From positions 1 through 64,000 of the forward strand of contig NZ_RFSK01000023.1 of assembly GCF_009923995.1 (NCBI RefSeq): a stretch of DNA of 64,000 nucleotides, in the 5' to 3' direction. Every line of letters starts with the position of its first letter. Position 1 is the first letter of the stretch. The DNA is from Janthinobacterium sp. (GTDB lineage: Bacteria > Pseudomonadota > Gammaproteobacteria > Burkholderiales > Burkholderiaceae_D). Positions 27,274-35,160 of this stretch are shown here, piece after piece. The translations under genes and the position numbers were made by a program. The notes under the pieces are model-generated. The model made no database searches and had not been told where the DNA came from. It worked only from the letters and a program-made list of their open reading frames with translations.

Positions 27274-29487
27274 TTACGAAAAAATGGACTCGTCAGCCAG
27301 CTGGCGAGAGGAGCGGATCAGGGCGGCGACGTCGAGAATCAGCGATACGCCGCCGTCGCCAAGGATGGTGGCACCGGAAATGCCCACCACCTTGCGGTAA
27401 TTCGATTCGAGGTTCTTCACCACGACTTGCTGCTGGCCCACCAGGTCGTCGACAAACAGGGCCGCCTTGCGCCCTTCCGTCTCGAGGATCACGCAGATCC
27501 CTTCCGAGGGGCTGGTGAAGCGCGGCGCGATGTCGAACATCTGGTACAGCGGGATCAATGGCAGGTATTCGCCGCGCACCTTCACCACCTGGCCCTTGCC
27601 GCTGATGTCCTTGATGTCTTCAACGGCCGGCTGCAGCGATTCGATGACAAAGCCCAGCGGCAAAATATACACTTCGTCGCCCACGCGGATCGACATGCCG
27701 TCCAGGATGGCCAGGGTCAGCGGCAGCGAGATGGAAATCGTCGTGCCGAAGCCCTTCGCCGAGCGGATGTCGACGACGCCGCCCATGGCGCTGATATTGC
27801 GCTTGACGACATCCATGCCCACGCCGCGGCCCGACACGTCGGTGACCGCTTCGGCGGTGGAAAAGCCGGGCGCGAAGATCAGCTGCCACACCTCGGCATC
27901 GCTCATCGTCTCGGACACGTCCATGCCCTGCTGCATGGCCTTGGCCAGGATGCGCTCGCGGTTCAGGCCAGCGCCGTCATCGGACACTTCGATGATGATG
28001 TTGCCGCCCTGGTGGCTGGCCGACAGGAACAAACGGCCCGCTTCCGTCTTGCCGGCGGCCACGCGGGCGGCCGGCATTTCCACGCCATGGTCGATGCTGT
28101 TGCGCACCAGGTGCGTCAGCGGATCGACGATGCGCTCGATGAGGCCCTTGTCCAGTTCCGTGGCGGCGCCGTTGGTGATGAAATCGACCTTCTTGCCCAG
28201 TTTCGTCGCCAGGTCGCGCACCATGCGCGGGAAGCGCGAGAAGACGAAATCCATCGGCATCATGCGGATCGACATCACCGCTTCCTGCAAGTCGCGCGTG
28301 TTGCGCGTCAGATGGCTGACGCTGTCGAGCAGTTTTTCATGCAGCATGGGGTCGAGCGCGCCGGCGCGCTGCTCGATCATCGCCTGCGTGATCACCAGTT
28401 CGCCCACCAGGTTGATCAGCTGGTCGACCTTCTCGATCGAGACGCGGATCGACGAGGATTCGGCAGCGGCCTTGTCGCCCTCCTTCTTGGCCGGCTTCCT
28501 GTCCTGCTCGGCTTCGGCGGCAACCGTCACGGGTGCGGCGGCAGTCGCGGAAACGGCGGGACTGGCCTTGGCCGCATCGGCGCGGATCTGTTCGAGCGGC
28601 TGGAAGAAACCGTAGCCCCGTTCGGCATCGCTCTGCACGCCGGCGGCGGCGCGGATTTCATCCAGTGGCTGGAAGAAGCCGTAGCCGGGATCGGCCGGCG
28701 CCTGCGCGACGGCGGGTGCGCCCGGCAAGGGATCGAAGAAACCGTAGCCCTGGGCCTTTTCCTGTGCCGCGCGCGCCGCCTGCGCCGCATCGGCCTCGCC
28801 TGGCGCCAGCGGCGGCGCCTGCGTGATCACCATGTCGTCCGGATTGAGCACGAACGAGCAGATGGCCAGGATATCGTCCAGGCTTTCGTGCGTGGTCACT
28901 TCCAGTACCTTGCGCGCGTCGGGCAGGCTTGACACCGCCACGTCGCCCAGCAAGCCCAGTTCGGCCGCCAGCGCATCGACTTCGCGCTCTTCCATCTTCG
29001 GCAGCTCCAGGCGGTAGCGCTGGCCGCCGGCATGGCTGACGACTTCCTTTTCCGCTGTGTGGAAGGCCGGCGCGACGGGCGTAAGGGCCGCCACGGGCAC
29101 GTCCTGCGAAAACGACTGCAGCATCATGCGCACGTCGGCCACGGCATCCTGGTCGACGGGGCTGCCCAGGCGATGGCCGTCGAGCTGCATCTTGAGAATG
29201 TCCTTGGCCGCCAAAAAGGCGTCGACGTGTTCCGCCGTCAGGGCCATCTGGCCCTGACGGATGCGGTCGAGCAGCGACTCGAGGATATGCGTCACCTCGC
29301 TCATGTCGGACAGGCCGAACGTCGATGCGCCGCCCTTGATCGAGTGGGCGGTGCGGAAAATGGCATTCAGGTCTTCGGCGTCGGGCGCCGCAATGTCGAC
29401 GGCCAGCAGCAGCCGTTCTTTTTCAGCCAGCAGTTCTTCGGCCTCATCGAAAAAGACCTGAAAAAACTGGCTAATATCGATGGTCAT
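27274..29487 (-). CDS. cheA: chemotaxis histidine kinase CheA
   Basis: 737 residues. Domains in order: HPt P1 with phospho-His48 in FRTAHSIKGGAS; P2-like region at about 155-225; a long Ala/Pro linker; dimerisation P3 at about 345-410; HATPase P4 with N box HLVRNSIDHGVE and G boxes DDGAGLN and GRGVGMDVV; CheW-like P5 to the end. CheA phosphorylates CheY and CheB. The linker holds three copies of a GYGFF[DQ]PL motif at residues 247, 268 and 291, described under findings. The partner CheW gene is 30 bases downstream. Confidence 0.96.
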   Translation of the reverse strand: MTIDISQFFQVFFDEAEELLAEKERLLLAVDIAAPDAEDLNAIFRTAHSIKGGASTFGLSDMSEVTHILESLLDRIRQGQMALTAEHVDAFLAAKDILKMQLDGHRLGSPVDQDAVADVRMMLQSFSQDVPVAALTPVAPAFHTAEKEVVSHAGGQRYRLELPKMEEREVDALAAELGLLGDVAVSSLPDARKVLEVTTHESLDDILAICSFVLNPDDMVITQAPPLAPGEADAAQAARAAQEKAQGYGFFDPLPGAPAVAQAPADPGYGFFQPLDEIRAAAGVQSDAERGYGFFQPLEQIRADAAKASPAVSATAAAPVTVAAEAEQDRKPAKKEGDKAAAESSSIRVSIEKVDQLINLVGELVITQAMIEQRAGALDPMLHEKLLDSVSHLTRNTRDLQEAVMSIRMMPMDFVFSRFPRMVRDLATKLGKKVDFITNGAATELDKGLIERIVDPLTHLVRNSIDHGVEMPAARVAAGKTEAGRLFLSASHQGGNIIIEVSDDGAGLNRERILAKAMQQGMDVSETMSDAEVWQLIFAPGFSTAEAVTDVSGRGVGMDVVKRNISAMGGVVDIRSAKGFGTTISISLPLTLAILDGMSIRVGDEVYILPLGFVIESLQPAVEDIKDISGKGQVVKVRGEYLPLIPLYQMFDIAPRFTSPSEGICVILETEGRKAALFVDDLVGQQQVVVKNLESNYRKVVGISGATILGDGGVSLILDVAALIRSSRQLADESIFS

Positions 29488-29530
29488 AGGGTGACTCCGT
29501 CAATTGCATCGTTGCGCTGCGCGGCTGGCA

Positions 29531-29896
29531 TCAGCCAATCACCTTCTTGACCACCTCGATCAGGCGCTGCGGATCGAACGGTTTCACCAGCCAGCCATTG
29601 GCGCCGGCGGCACGTCCCTTCGACTTCATTTCGTCCGACGACTCCGTCGTCAGCATCAGGATGGGCACCTTCTGGTAGGTCGGCAGCTCGCGCAGCAGCT
29701 TGATCAGCTCCAGGCCGTCCATGCGCGGCATGTTCTGGTCCGTCAGGACCAGGTCCACGGTTTGCAGCTTGGCTTTTTCCAGTCCATCCTGGCCGTCCAC
29801 GGCTTCCACCACCTGGTAACCGGCGGCTTTCAGGCTGAACGCCACCATCTGGCGCAATGAGCTGGAATCGTCCACTGCAAGTATCGTTTTAGCCAT
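29531..29896 (-). CDS. CheY-like response regulator (CheY1 type)
   Basis: 121 residues from ATG 29896, chosen because GGGAGTAAAG precedes it; longer in-frame starts lack support. It is a receiver-only protein with ILAVDDSSSLRQM, phospho-Asp in VLTDQNMPRMDG, Thr in MLTTESSDE and Lys in LVKPFDPQ. It is clearly distinct from the motor-binding CheY at 21495 and matches the CheY found just upstream of cheA in many betaproteobacteria. It may act as a phosphate sink or have a separate output. Confidence 0.9.
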   Translation of the reverse strand: MAKTILAVDDSSSLRQMVAFSLKAAGYQVVEAVDGQDGLEKAKLQTVDLVLTDQNMPRMDGLELIKLLRELPTYQKVPILMLTTESSDEMKSKGRAAGANGWLVKPFDPQRLIEVVKKVIG

Positions 29897-29974
29897 CTTT
29901 ACTCCCACTCTTTTCCGGGCATCTTGCCCGTGTGTGATTAATCCATGCAACCGCAAGCGTCCCGCATATCCATG

Positions 29975-30523
29975 CTAGAACAGCTCGATGTCGCCACTTT
30001 CCAAATGCTGCTGGCTGACCGCCTTGCGCAGCACGCTGCGCAACTCCAGGCTTTGTATCGCCAGCGCCATGCTGACCCGCCCCAGCAGGGCGACAATTTC
30101 TTCGTTGTCGCTCTCCGGCAACATTTCCGCGCCGTGCGAGCCCAGGGTCCCGAGGAACTCGCGCAAGCCCGTCACGCGCTTCAAGGTGCGTTCGATCAGC
30201 TGGCTGGTCATGTCCTGGAACTGCAGGCTGGTGATGGCCGCATTCACGTAGCCCCCCACCTCGTCCTGCAGCGCCAGCAGTCTTTCCCGCTGCTCTGCGG
30301 CCGGCACGCCGCCGTCGAGCAGCATGGCAATGGTGTCCTGCTGCGCCGCGACGGCCGCATGGATGGCCATGAAATTGAAGGACAGCTTCTCGATCGCCTC
30401 TTCCAGCAAGATGCCGGTCTGCACCAGGTCGGTTTCCACCTCCGTCAAGTGCTTGCGGCCATGGTCCGACACGCCGGACAGCAGGCGCTTTACATGCGAG
30501 CCAAGTATTTTCTTTCTTGTCAT
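29975..30523 (-). CDS. CheZ-like chemotaxis phosphatase
   Basis: 182 residues, mostly helical. The segment LQFQDMTSQLIERTLKRV (residues 100-117) aligns with the E. coli CheZ active-site helix FQDLTGQVIKRM, putting Asp104 and Gln108 at the positions of the catalytic Asp143 and Gln147. The protein ends in SGDIELF, where CheZ has its C-terminal CheY-binding helix. At 182 residues it is shorter than CheZ (about 214). It lies between motB and a cheY-like gene. Function as a CheY-P phosphatase is inferred from motif and context; overall similarity to CheZ is low. Confidence 0.65.
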   Translation of the reverse strand: MTRKKILGSHVKRLLSGVSDHGRKHLTEVETDLVQTGILLEEAIEKLSFNFMAIHAAVAAQQDTIAMLLDGGVPAAEQRERLLALQDEVGGYVNAAITSLQFQDMTSQLIERTLKRVTGLREFLGTLGSHGAEMLPESDNEEIVALLGRVSMALAIQSLELRSVLRKAVSQQHLESGDIELF

Positions 30524-30570
30524 AAAGGTCTCATTGTTTCAATACACCACGCGTCGACGGTCCATGCGTG

Positions 30571-31548
30571 TTATTTTTTCGCCGCTGCCGGGCTGGGGAC
30601 GGGGGCTGCCGCGGGCGGCGTACCGGCCACCAGCCCGGAGGCGACAGCGGCGGAAGCGGCATCGGTCACGGGCAACTCCATCGCCGAACCGTCGCGCAGG
30701 ACGTTCTCTTCCGTGCGCTTGTTCATGACGATGATGCTGATGCGCCGGTTGATCGGATTGAACGGGTCCTGCTTGTCCAGGTGCGCCGCCGAACCCAGGC
30801 CCACCACGCGCAGGACCTTGTCTTCATTCATGCCGCCGATGACCAATTCGCGCCGCGACGCATTCGCGCGGTCGGCCGACAGTTCCCAGTTGCTGTAGCC
30901 GGCATCGCTCATGTAGGGCGTCGAATCCGTGTGGCCGGACAGGCCGATGCGATTCGGCACTTCATTGAGCACGGAACCGATGGCGTGCAGGATTTCCTTG
31001 GTATAGGGCTGCAGGTTCGCATTGGCCAGCGCAAACATCGGACGGTTCTGCTCGTCGACGATCTGGATGCGCAAGCCTTCGCTGGTAATGTCGAGCAACA
31101 GCTGGTTCTTGTATTTTTTCAGCAGGGGATTGGCGTCGATGGTCGCCTCGATGCGCGCCTTGAGCGCCTGCAGGCGCCGGCCTTCCTCGCGCTCGAGCGC
31201 GGCCTTGGCCGAATTGAGGTCGAAGGACTTGCGCTGCTGGTCTTCCTGCGCCTTGCGTACCTGGCCATCCTGGCGCGACAGGTCCTGGCCGCCGCCCTGG
31301 ATGACGGAATTGCTCTCGCCGCTGCCGGAACCGCCCGCCATCGCCACCTTCAGCGGCGTCTTGAAGAATTCGGAAATGCCGTTCAAGTCGCCCTTCGACG
31401 TGGAGCCAAGCAGCCACATCAGCAGGAAGAAGGCCATCATGGCCGTGACAAAGTCGGCGTAGGCGATTTTCCACGCCCCGCCATGGTGCCCGCCAGCCGT
31501 CTTCTTGATACGCTTGACGATAATCGGGCGCATGCCTTCATCGGCCAT
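30571..31548 (-). CDS. motB: flagellar motor stator protein MotB
   Basis: 325 residues. One N-terminal transmembrane helix contains the proton-carrying Asp in AYADFVTAMMAFFLLMWLLG (near residue 32). The periplasmic part has an OmpA/MotB peptidoglycan-binding domain at about residues 150-285, with GLSGHTDSTPY, LSADRANASRRELV and NPINRRISIIVM. MotB anchors the stator to the cell wall and passes protons with MotA. A Pro/Ala-rich C-terminal tail follows. It starts 58 bases after motA. Confidence 0.96.
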   Translation of the reverse strand: MADEGMRPIIVKRIKKTAGGHHGGAWKIAYADFVTAMMAFFLLMWLLGSTSKGDLNGISEFFKTPLKVAMAGGSGSGESNSVIQGGGQDLSRQDGQVRKAQEDQQRKSFDLNSAKAALEREEGRRLQALKARIEATIDANPLLKKYKNQLLLDITSEGLRIQIVDEQNRPMFALANANLQPYTKEILHAIGSVLNEVPNRIGLSGHTDSTPYMSDAGYSNWELSADRANASRRELVIGGMNEDKVLRVVGLGSAAHLDKQDPFNPINRRISIIVMNKRTEENVLRDGSAMELPVTDAASAAVASGLVAGTPPAAAPVPSPAAAKK

Positions 31549-31606
31549 GGCGTCCCCCTTCCGTGTGCTGCAAATGACTCATGGTGTCCAGGCGTATTTT
31601 CACTGC

Positions 31607-32467
31607 TTACTTCGTTTTCGATTTCTTGATGTGGTCTTCCAGCTCGTTGAACGTCGGGCGCTCGGTCGAGAACAGCACCTTGCGGCCGAACTCCACGGCC
31701 AGCGCCGGCGCATAGCCGTTCAGGCTGGCCAGCAGGGTCACTTTCACGCATTGGAACATCTTGCTCGACTCTTCCAGCTTCTGCTCGAGCAGGCTGGCCA
31801 GCGGCCCGACGAAACCGTAGGCCAGCAGGATGCCGAGGAAGGTGCCGACCAGCGCGTGCGCGATCAGCATGCCCAGTTCGGCCGGCGGGATGCCCACCGA
31901 CTCCATCGTGTGCACCACGCCCATGACGGCGGCGACGATACCGAAGGCGGGCAAGCCGTCGCCCACCTTGGCGATCACGTGGGCCGGCACGGCGCCTTCG
32001 TGATGGTGCGTCTCGATCTCGTTGTCCATCAGGTTTTCGATCTGGAAGGCATCCATATTGCCCGACACCATCAGGCGCAGGTAATCGGTCATGAATTCGA
32101 CGATATGGTGGTCGGCCAGCACGGCCGGATACTTGGAAAACAGCGGGCTTTCTTCCGGCTTGTCGATATCGCCTTCGATCGACATCAAGCCTTCCTTGCG
32201 CACCTTGCTGAGCACCTCGAACAGCAGGGACATCAGCTCCATGTACAGTTCCTTGGTGTAGCGCGAGCCCTTGAACAGGCTGGGCAAGGCGGCCAGGGTG
32301 GCCTTGATCGCCTTGTTATTGTTACCAACAAGGAAGGCGCCCAGGGCGGCACCGCCGATCATCAGCAGCTCGATCGGCTGGAACAGCGCCGCCAGATGGC
32401 CGCCCGCCAGCGCGAAACCGCCAAAAACCGAGGCGCAGACGACGATGTATCCGATTATGACTAACAA
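31607..32467 (-). CDS. motA: flagellar motor stator protein MotA
   Basis: 286 residues, with a TTG start at 32467. The N-terminus MLVIIGYIVVCASVFGGF lines up with E. coli MotA, and GGGAG and CAGGG lie in Shine-Dalgarno range, so TTG is credible. Four transmembrane helices are at about residues 3-22, 34-50, 170-190 and 200-222. The cytoplasmic loop carries the charged residues that touch FliG, and the conserved prolines of PAFGIVAAVMGVVH are present. It is followed by motB. Confidence 0.95.
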   Translation of the reverse strand: MLVIIGYIVVCASVFGGFALAGGHLAALFQPIELLMIGGAALGAFLVGNNNKAIKATLAALPSLFKGSRYTKELYMELMSLLFEVLSKVRKEGLMSIEGDIDKPEESPLFSKYPAVLADHHIVEFMTDYLRLMVSGNMDAFQIENLMDNEIETHHHEGAVPAHVIAKVGDGLPAFGIVAAVMGVVHTMESVGIPPAELGMLIAHALVGTFLGILLAYGFVGPLASLLEQKLEESSKMFQCVKVTLLASLNGYAPALAVEFGRKVLFSTERPTFNELEDHIKKSKTK

Positions 32468-32672
32468 GTGCCCTGACTCCCAATTAGGACCGGGCTGACG
32501 CGCCCGGCATGCTCAAACCAGCTCCCTGCACCGCGGGCCGGGAACAGCGGCAAAAAGTAACTGAAGGTAGATTGAAATGGCCTGCCTTTCAACACAATTT
32601 CAACAAAATGCCGTGTGGAACTACAATAACGTGAGATTGTCCTCCGGGCAAGCAAATAACGCAGACAATTGC
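32468..32672. other. motA upstream gap, possible promoter
   Basis: 205 bases between the methyltransferase stop and motA. On the minus strand TTGAAA is followed after 17 bases by TACCTT, a weak sigma70-like pair; repeated TTGAAA and CAATTTC motifs lie nearby. No clear sigma28 or FlhDC box could be assigned. No ORF here is convincing. Confidence 0.3.
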
Positions 32673-33434
32673 TTAAAAGCACCATATGTAGAGCAAGGGA
32701 CCACGCCCTGTGGCGGCGATGGTCTTATCGGGTTCGCGCGCGGCAATCTTGAATTCGTAACTAAGAAGCATACTACCGGGCAACATTTCCGCTTCCGCCT
32801 TGATCCACAGGGCCGCCATCGCTGCCGGCGACAGGTAGGCAAACACCACATCGTACTGGCCAAAATCGAGCGCCTCGTAGTCGCCGCGCAGGAAACGGGC
32901 GGAGCTGCCCGCCAGCCGCGCGCGCAGGCGGCTGAGCAGCCACGGCAGCGGCGCCAGCTCGATGCCGCAAAACTGGCCATCCGGACGGCGCCGCGCCAGG
33001 TCCAGCACCAGCCCGCCCAGGCCGCTGCCGATATCGACCAGGCGCACGCCGGGCCGCTGCGCGATCAAGTCGGCCACGGCTTGCCATACCTTCGGCCCGG
33101 ACGGATAAAACGGCACTTGCGTGCGGAACGTGGACCAGTACAGACTCAGCAGGAAAACAAAACCCAGCAGGAAGACGAGCGGCGGCAAGTCCAGCCGGCT
33201 GGCGCCCAGCAGGGCCGGCGCGAACAGCAGGCCGATGGCGCACCACCAGCGCGCCAGGCCCGCGCGCCACGTGATGGCGGCCGCCAGCACGCCCTGCACG
33301 CCGGCCACGGCCAGCAGGGACATGGCGATGCCGGCACGCGCCAGGCCATATACCAGCAGCAACATCAAGGGAAAGGCCAGCAGCTGGATCAGGATGGCCT
33401 TGAGCGCGGGGGCGCGCAGGATTTGTTGCAGCAT
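32673..33434 (-). CDS. membrane-anchored class I methyltransferase-like protein
   Basis: 253 residues from ATG 33434; a TTG at 33479 overlaps the flhC terminator and is less likely. Residues 8-105 contain three to four hydrophobic helices. Residues 110-253 are a Rossmann-type SAM-binding domain: VRLVDIGSGLGGLVLDLARR (motif I), FCGIELAPLPW (motif II) and YDVVFAYLSPAAM. The target is unknown. It lies between flhC and motA in the same orientation, but a terminator separates it from flhC, so its link to motility is uncertain. Confidence 0.7.
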   Translation of the reverse strand: MLQQILRAPALKAILIQLLAFPLMLLLVYGLARAGIAMSLLAVAGVQGVLAAAITWRAGLARWWCAIGLLFAPALLGASRLDLPPLVFLLGFVFLLSLYWSTFRTQVPFYPSGPKVWQAVADLIAQRPGVRLVDIGSGLGGLVLDLARRRPDGQFCGIELAPLPWLLSRLRARLAGSSARFLRGDYEALDFGQYDVVFAYLSPAAMAALWIKAEAEMLPGSMLLSYEFKIAAREPDKTIAATGRGPLLYIWCF

Positions 33435-33473
33435 GGGCAAGTTCAATGGAGAAAACGCCAGTGTAAGCGATGA

Positions 33474-33520
33474 GGGCAAGAAAAAGCCGGAGTGCGGTCT
33501 GGCGACCGGCTCCGGCTTGC
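33474..33520 (-). terminator. intrinsic terminator after flhC
   Basis: On the minus strand AAGCCGGAG and CTCCGGCTT enclose an inner hairpin and are followed by TTTTCTT. It ends the flhDC transcript 23 bases past the flhC stop. Confidence 0.8.
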
Positions 33521-33542
33521 ACCGCGTACTATATCTGTCCGC

Positions 33543-34103
33543 TCAGGCGCTCACGCCCGGCGCGGCGGCGGCCGCTTCATCGCGCGCCTTCTTGGTCTTG
33601 CCGGCCCGCGAAGGCATGTGGCACAGGCCGCACACATAATCGGCATTGAGGTCGAGGCAGTTGACGACGAACTTGCCGCCGCACTTGCCGCATGGCGCCA
33701 TGGCCAGCATCTTGCTGCTGAAAAAGCGCACGAGGGTCCAGGCCCGCGTCAGCGACAGCAGCGGCTCTTCACCCGCTTCGGGCGGCATCTGCTCCAGATA
33801 CAGTTTGTATGCCTTCATCACGGCTTCGATGCCCGTGGCGCCGGCGTGCTCGACGAGGAATTTATGGATGTTGATGAACAGCGAGGAATGGATGTTCGGC
33901 TGCCAGGTGAGGAACCAGTCGGTGGAAAACGGCAGCATGCCCTTGGGCGGCGAGACGCCCTTCAGTTCCTTGTACAGGTTCAGCAGGCGCTCGCGGGACA
34001 GCGACACTTCCGTCTCCAGCAATTGCAGACGGGCACCCAGCTGTATCAATTCGATGGCCAGCTGGATTTCCTGCGCTTCCGATACGACACTTTTCTTGGC
34101 CAT
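33543..34103 (-). CDS. flhC: flagellar transcriptional activator FlhC
   Basis: 186 residues from ATG 34103 (MAKKSVVSEAQEIQLA), with GGAG eight bases upstream. FlhC forms the FlhD4C2 complex that activates class II flagellar promoters. The zinc site is visible as CGKCGGKFVVNC...CGLC near residues 138-160. The mid-section TDWFLTWQPNIHSSLFINIH is typical of FlhC. The 147-base gap from flhD is much larger than usual and contains a dispersed repeat. It is followed by a strong terminator. Confidence 0.95.
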   Translation of the reverse strand: MAKKSVVSEAQEIQLAIELIQLGARLQLLETEVSLSRERLLNLYKELKGVSPPKGMLPFSTDWFLTWQPNIHSSLFINIHKFLVEHAGATGIEAVMKAYKLYLEQMPPEAGEEPLLSLTRAWTLVRFFSSKMLAMAPCGKCGGKFVVNCLDLNADYVCGLCHMPSRAGKTKKARDEAAAAAPGVSA

Positions 34104-34155
34104 GCTGTGTACTCCACTACTGACTGATACTGACTGATACTGCCTGATAAGATTG

Positions 34156-34245
34156 CCAGCAAAATGCTCGGGGCAAGGTGCGTTGCCGAAGGCAGTACGA
34201 ATGTACGGCGAGGCCATGCAACGCCGCCATGGGCGTTTTGACGGG
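34156..34245. repeat. dispersed repeat family 2, copy a (in flhD-flhC gap)
   Basis: About 90 bases, from AGCAAAATG to CGTTTTGACGGG, containing GGGCAAGGTGCG, CAGTACGAATGTACGGC and GCAACGCCGCCAT. It aligns along its length with 52196-52286. It fills most of the space between flhD and flhC. There is no ORF and no U-tract in the direction of flhDC transcription. Confidence 0.7.
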
Positions 34246-34249
34246 AGCC

Positions 34250-34567
34250 TTAAGCGATTTCTTCGACGCCTTGACCAGCCATCAGGATGGCGGCGTGCGA
34301 CTGGGCCAGCGAGCGGTCTTTATTGTAGTTCGTCAGCATGCCCAGGATGGCGCTGTCATCGAAACGGAAGCGGGCGAGCATCATGTTGCCGCCAGCCAGT
34401 TTCAGGATCTGCGCATTGCTCATGCCTTCGATCAGTTCGGCGATTTCGGCGGCGATGCCCAAACGGAAGATGGCCGTAACTTTGTCCGCACGAATCATTT
34501 GCTGGGCCAGCATCAGGTAGCTCAGGTTAGCGTCGCGAATCTCAGCCATCATATCGTTAGCAGTCAT
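34250..34567 (-). CDS. flhD: flagellar transcriptional activator FlhD
   Basis: 105 residues. ATG 34567 is chosen since GAGGAG lies six bases upstream; the ATG at 34573 abuts that Shine-Dalgarno. The sequence EIRDANLSYLMLAQQMIRADK and the following FRLGIAAEIAELIEGMSNAQILKLAGGN are FlhD signatures, including the helix-turn-helix used in the FlhDC complex. It is the master regulator of flagellar synthesis with FlhC. The 593-base region upstream holds an operator-like palindrome and two AT-rich direct repeats. Confidence 0.95.
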   Translation of the reverse strand: MTANDMMAEIRDANLSYLMLAQQMIRADKVTAIFRLGIAAEIAELIEGMSNAQILKLAGGNMMLARFRFDDSAILGMLTNYNKDRSLAQSHAAILMAGQGVEEIA

Positions 34568-34701
34568 TTCCATCTCCTCAATCCGTTGAATTCTGCTGGC
34601 AGTGTGTGTTGCCAGTGAGATACATTCTGCAGGAGCAACATCAAACGCAACAGAGGCGCAGCTCTGTATTTTTGGTCGGGGAATGACGGACGCGACCGTA
34701 G

Positions 34702-34720
34702 GTGTTTGTCTGACAAACAC
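34702..34720. promoter_or_regulatory. perfect 19-base palindrome upstream of flhD
   Basis: GTGTTTGTC and GACAAACAC flank a central T. Flanking GACCG and CGGTC motifs could extend the symmetry. It lies 135 bases upstream of the flhD ATG and could be an operator or form a hairpin in the flhD leader RNA. It has no U-tract. Confidence 0.5.
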
Positions 34721-34860
34721 TGCTCGGTCATGGTCGCACGCCTGTAACGGCGCGGATTCTTGAGGTACGCAGGACGTCAGGTTTCGCTGACTTTTGACCC
34801 GCATTTAATATCACTTTTTTACAACAACTTGACCTGAATCAAGCCTATCTACCTATGTAA

Positions 34861-34913
34861 CGGCGGCCTCAGCAGGAACTTTAGGGCTATTTTGAAAAAT
34901 ATTTCAAAAAACT
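34861..34913. repeat. AT-rich direct repeat 1
   Basis: CGGCGGC, then AGGAACTTTAGG, then TTTTGAAA-AATA-TTTCAAAA, the last an eight-base inverted repeat with a four-base gap. The second copy is at 34958-35010. Confidence 0.6.
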
Positions 34914-34957
34914 TGAGCGCCCTGTCCGGCCGATTTCACCGTTCATGTAATCGTTGA

Positions 34958-35010
34958 CGGCGGCGTTTGGAGGAACTTTAGGATTTTTTGAAAATATTTT
35001 TAAAAATCGT
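34958..35010. repeat. AT-rich direct repeat 2
   Basis: Second copy of the CGGCGGC/AGGAACTTTAGG/TTTTGAAAATATTTTTAAAA block, 97 bases from the first (start to start). The dyad is less exact here. Paired copies suggest protein-binding sites. Confidence 0.6.
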
Positions 35011-35160
35011 GATTTTTTTCGTTGACGCCCCGTGGACGGGCATTTTCAGCCGCCTTCCGCGCCGTAAATCTGGCGTTCGCGGCGGGATTTGTTACACTGC
35101 CGGCTCCTGCGTGATACTTCAAGCCTCAAGTAATATCATGCCATCCAGACAAGTCTCAAC

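Larger units (their letters stand above)
34568..35160. other. flhD-kynU divergent intergenic region
   Basis: A 593-base divergent gap, the longest gene-free stretch here apart from the tRNA cluster. It holds a 19-base palindrome near 34702, two direct repeats around 34861 and 34958, and a probable kynU -10 (TACACT at 35093). Its unusual length and AT content suit a heavily regulated flhDC promoter. No ORF or RNA gene was recognised. Confidence 0.5.

Noticed and set aside
28579-28749. Repeat in cheA as a sequencing or assembly artefact
   Set aside because: The three copies differ at the DNA level and in spacing, and stay in frame, so a coding repeat is more likely.
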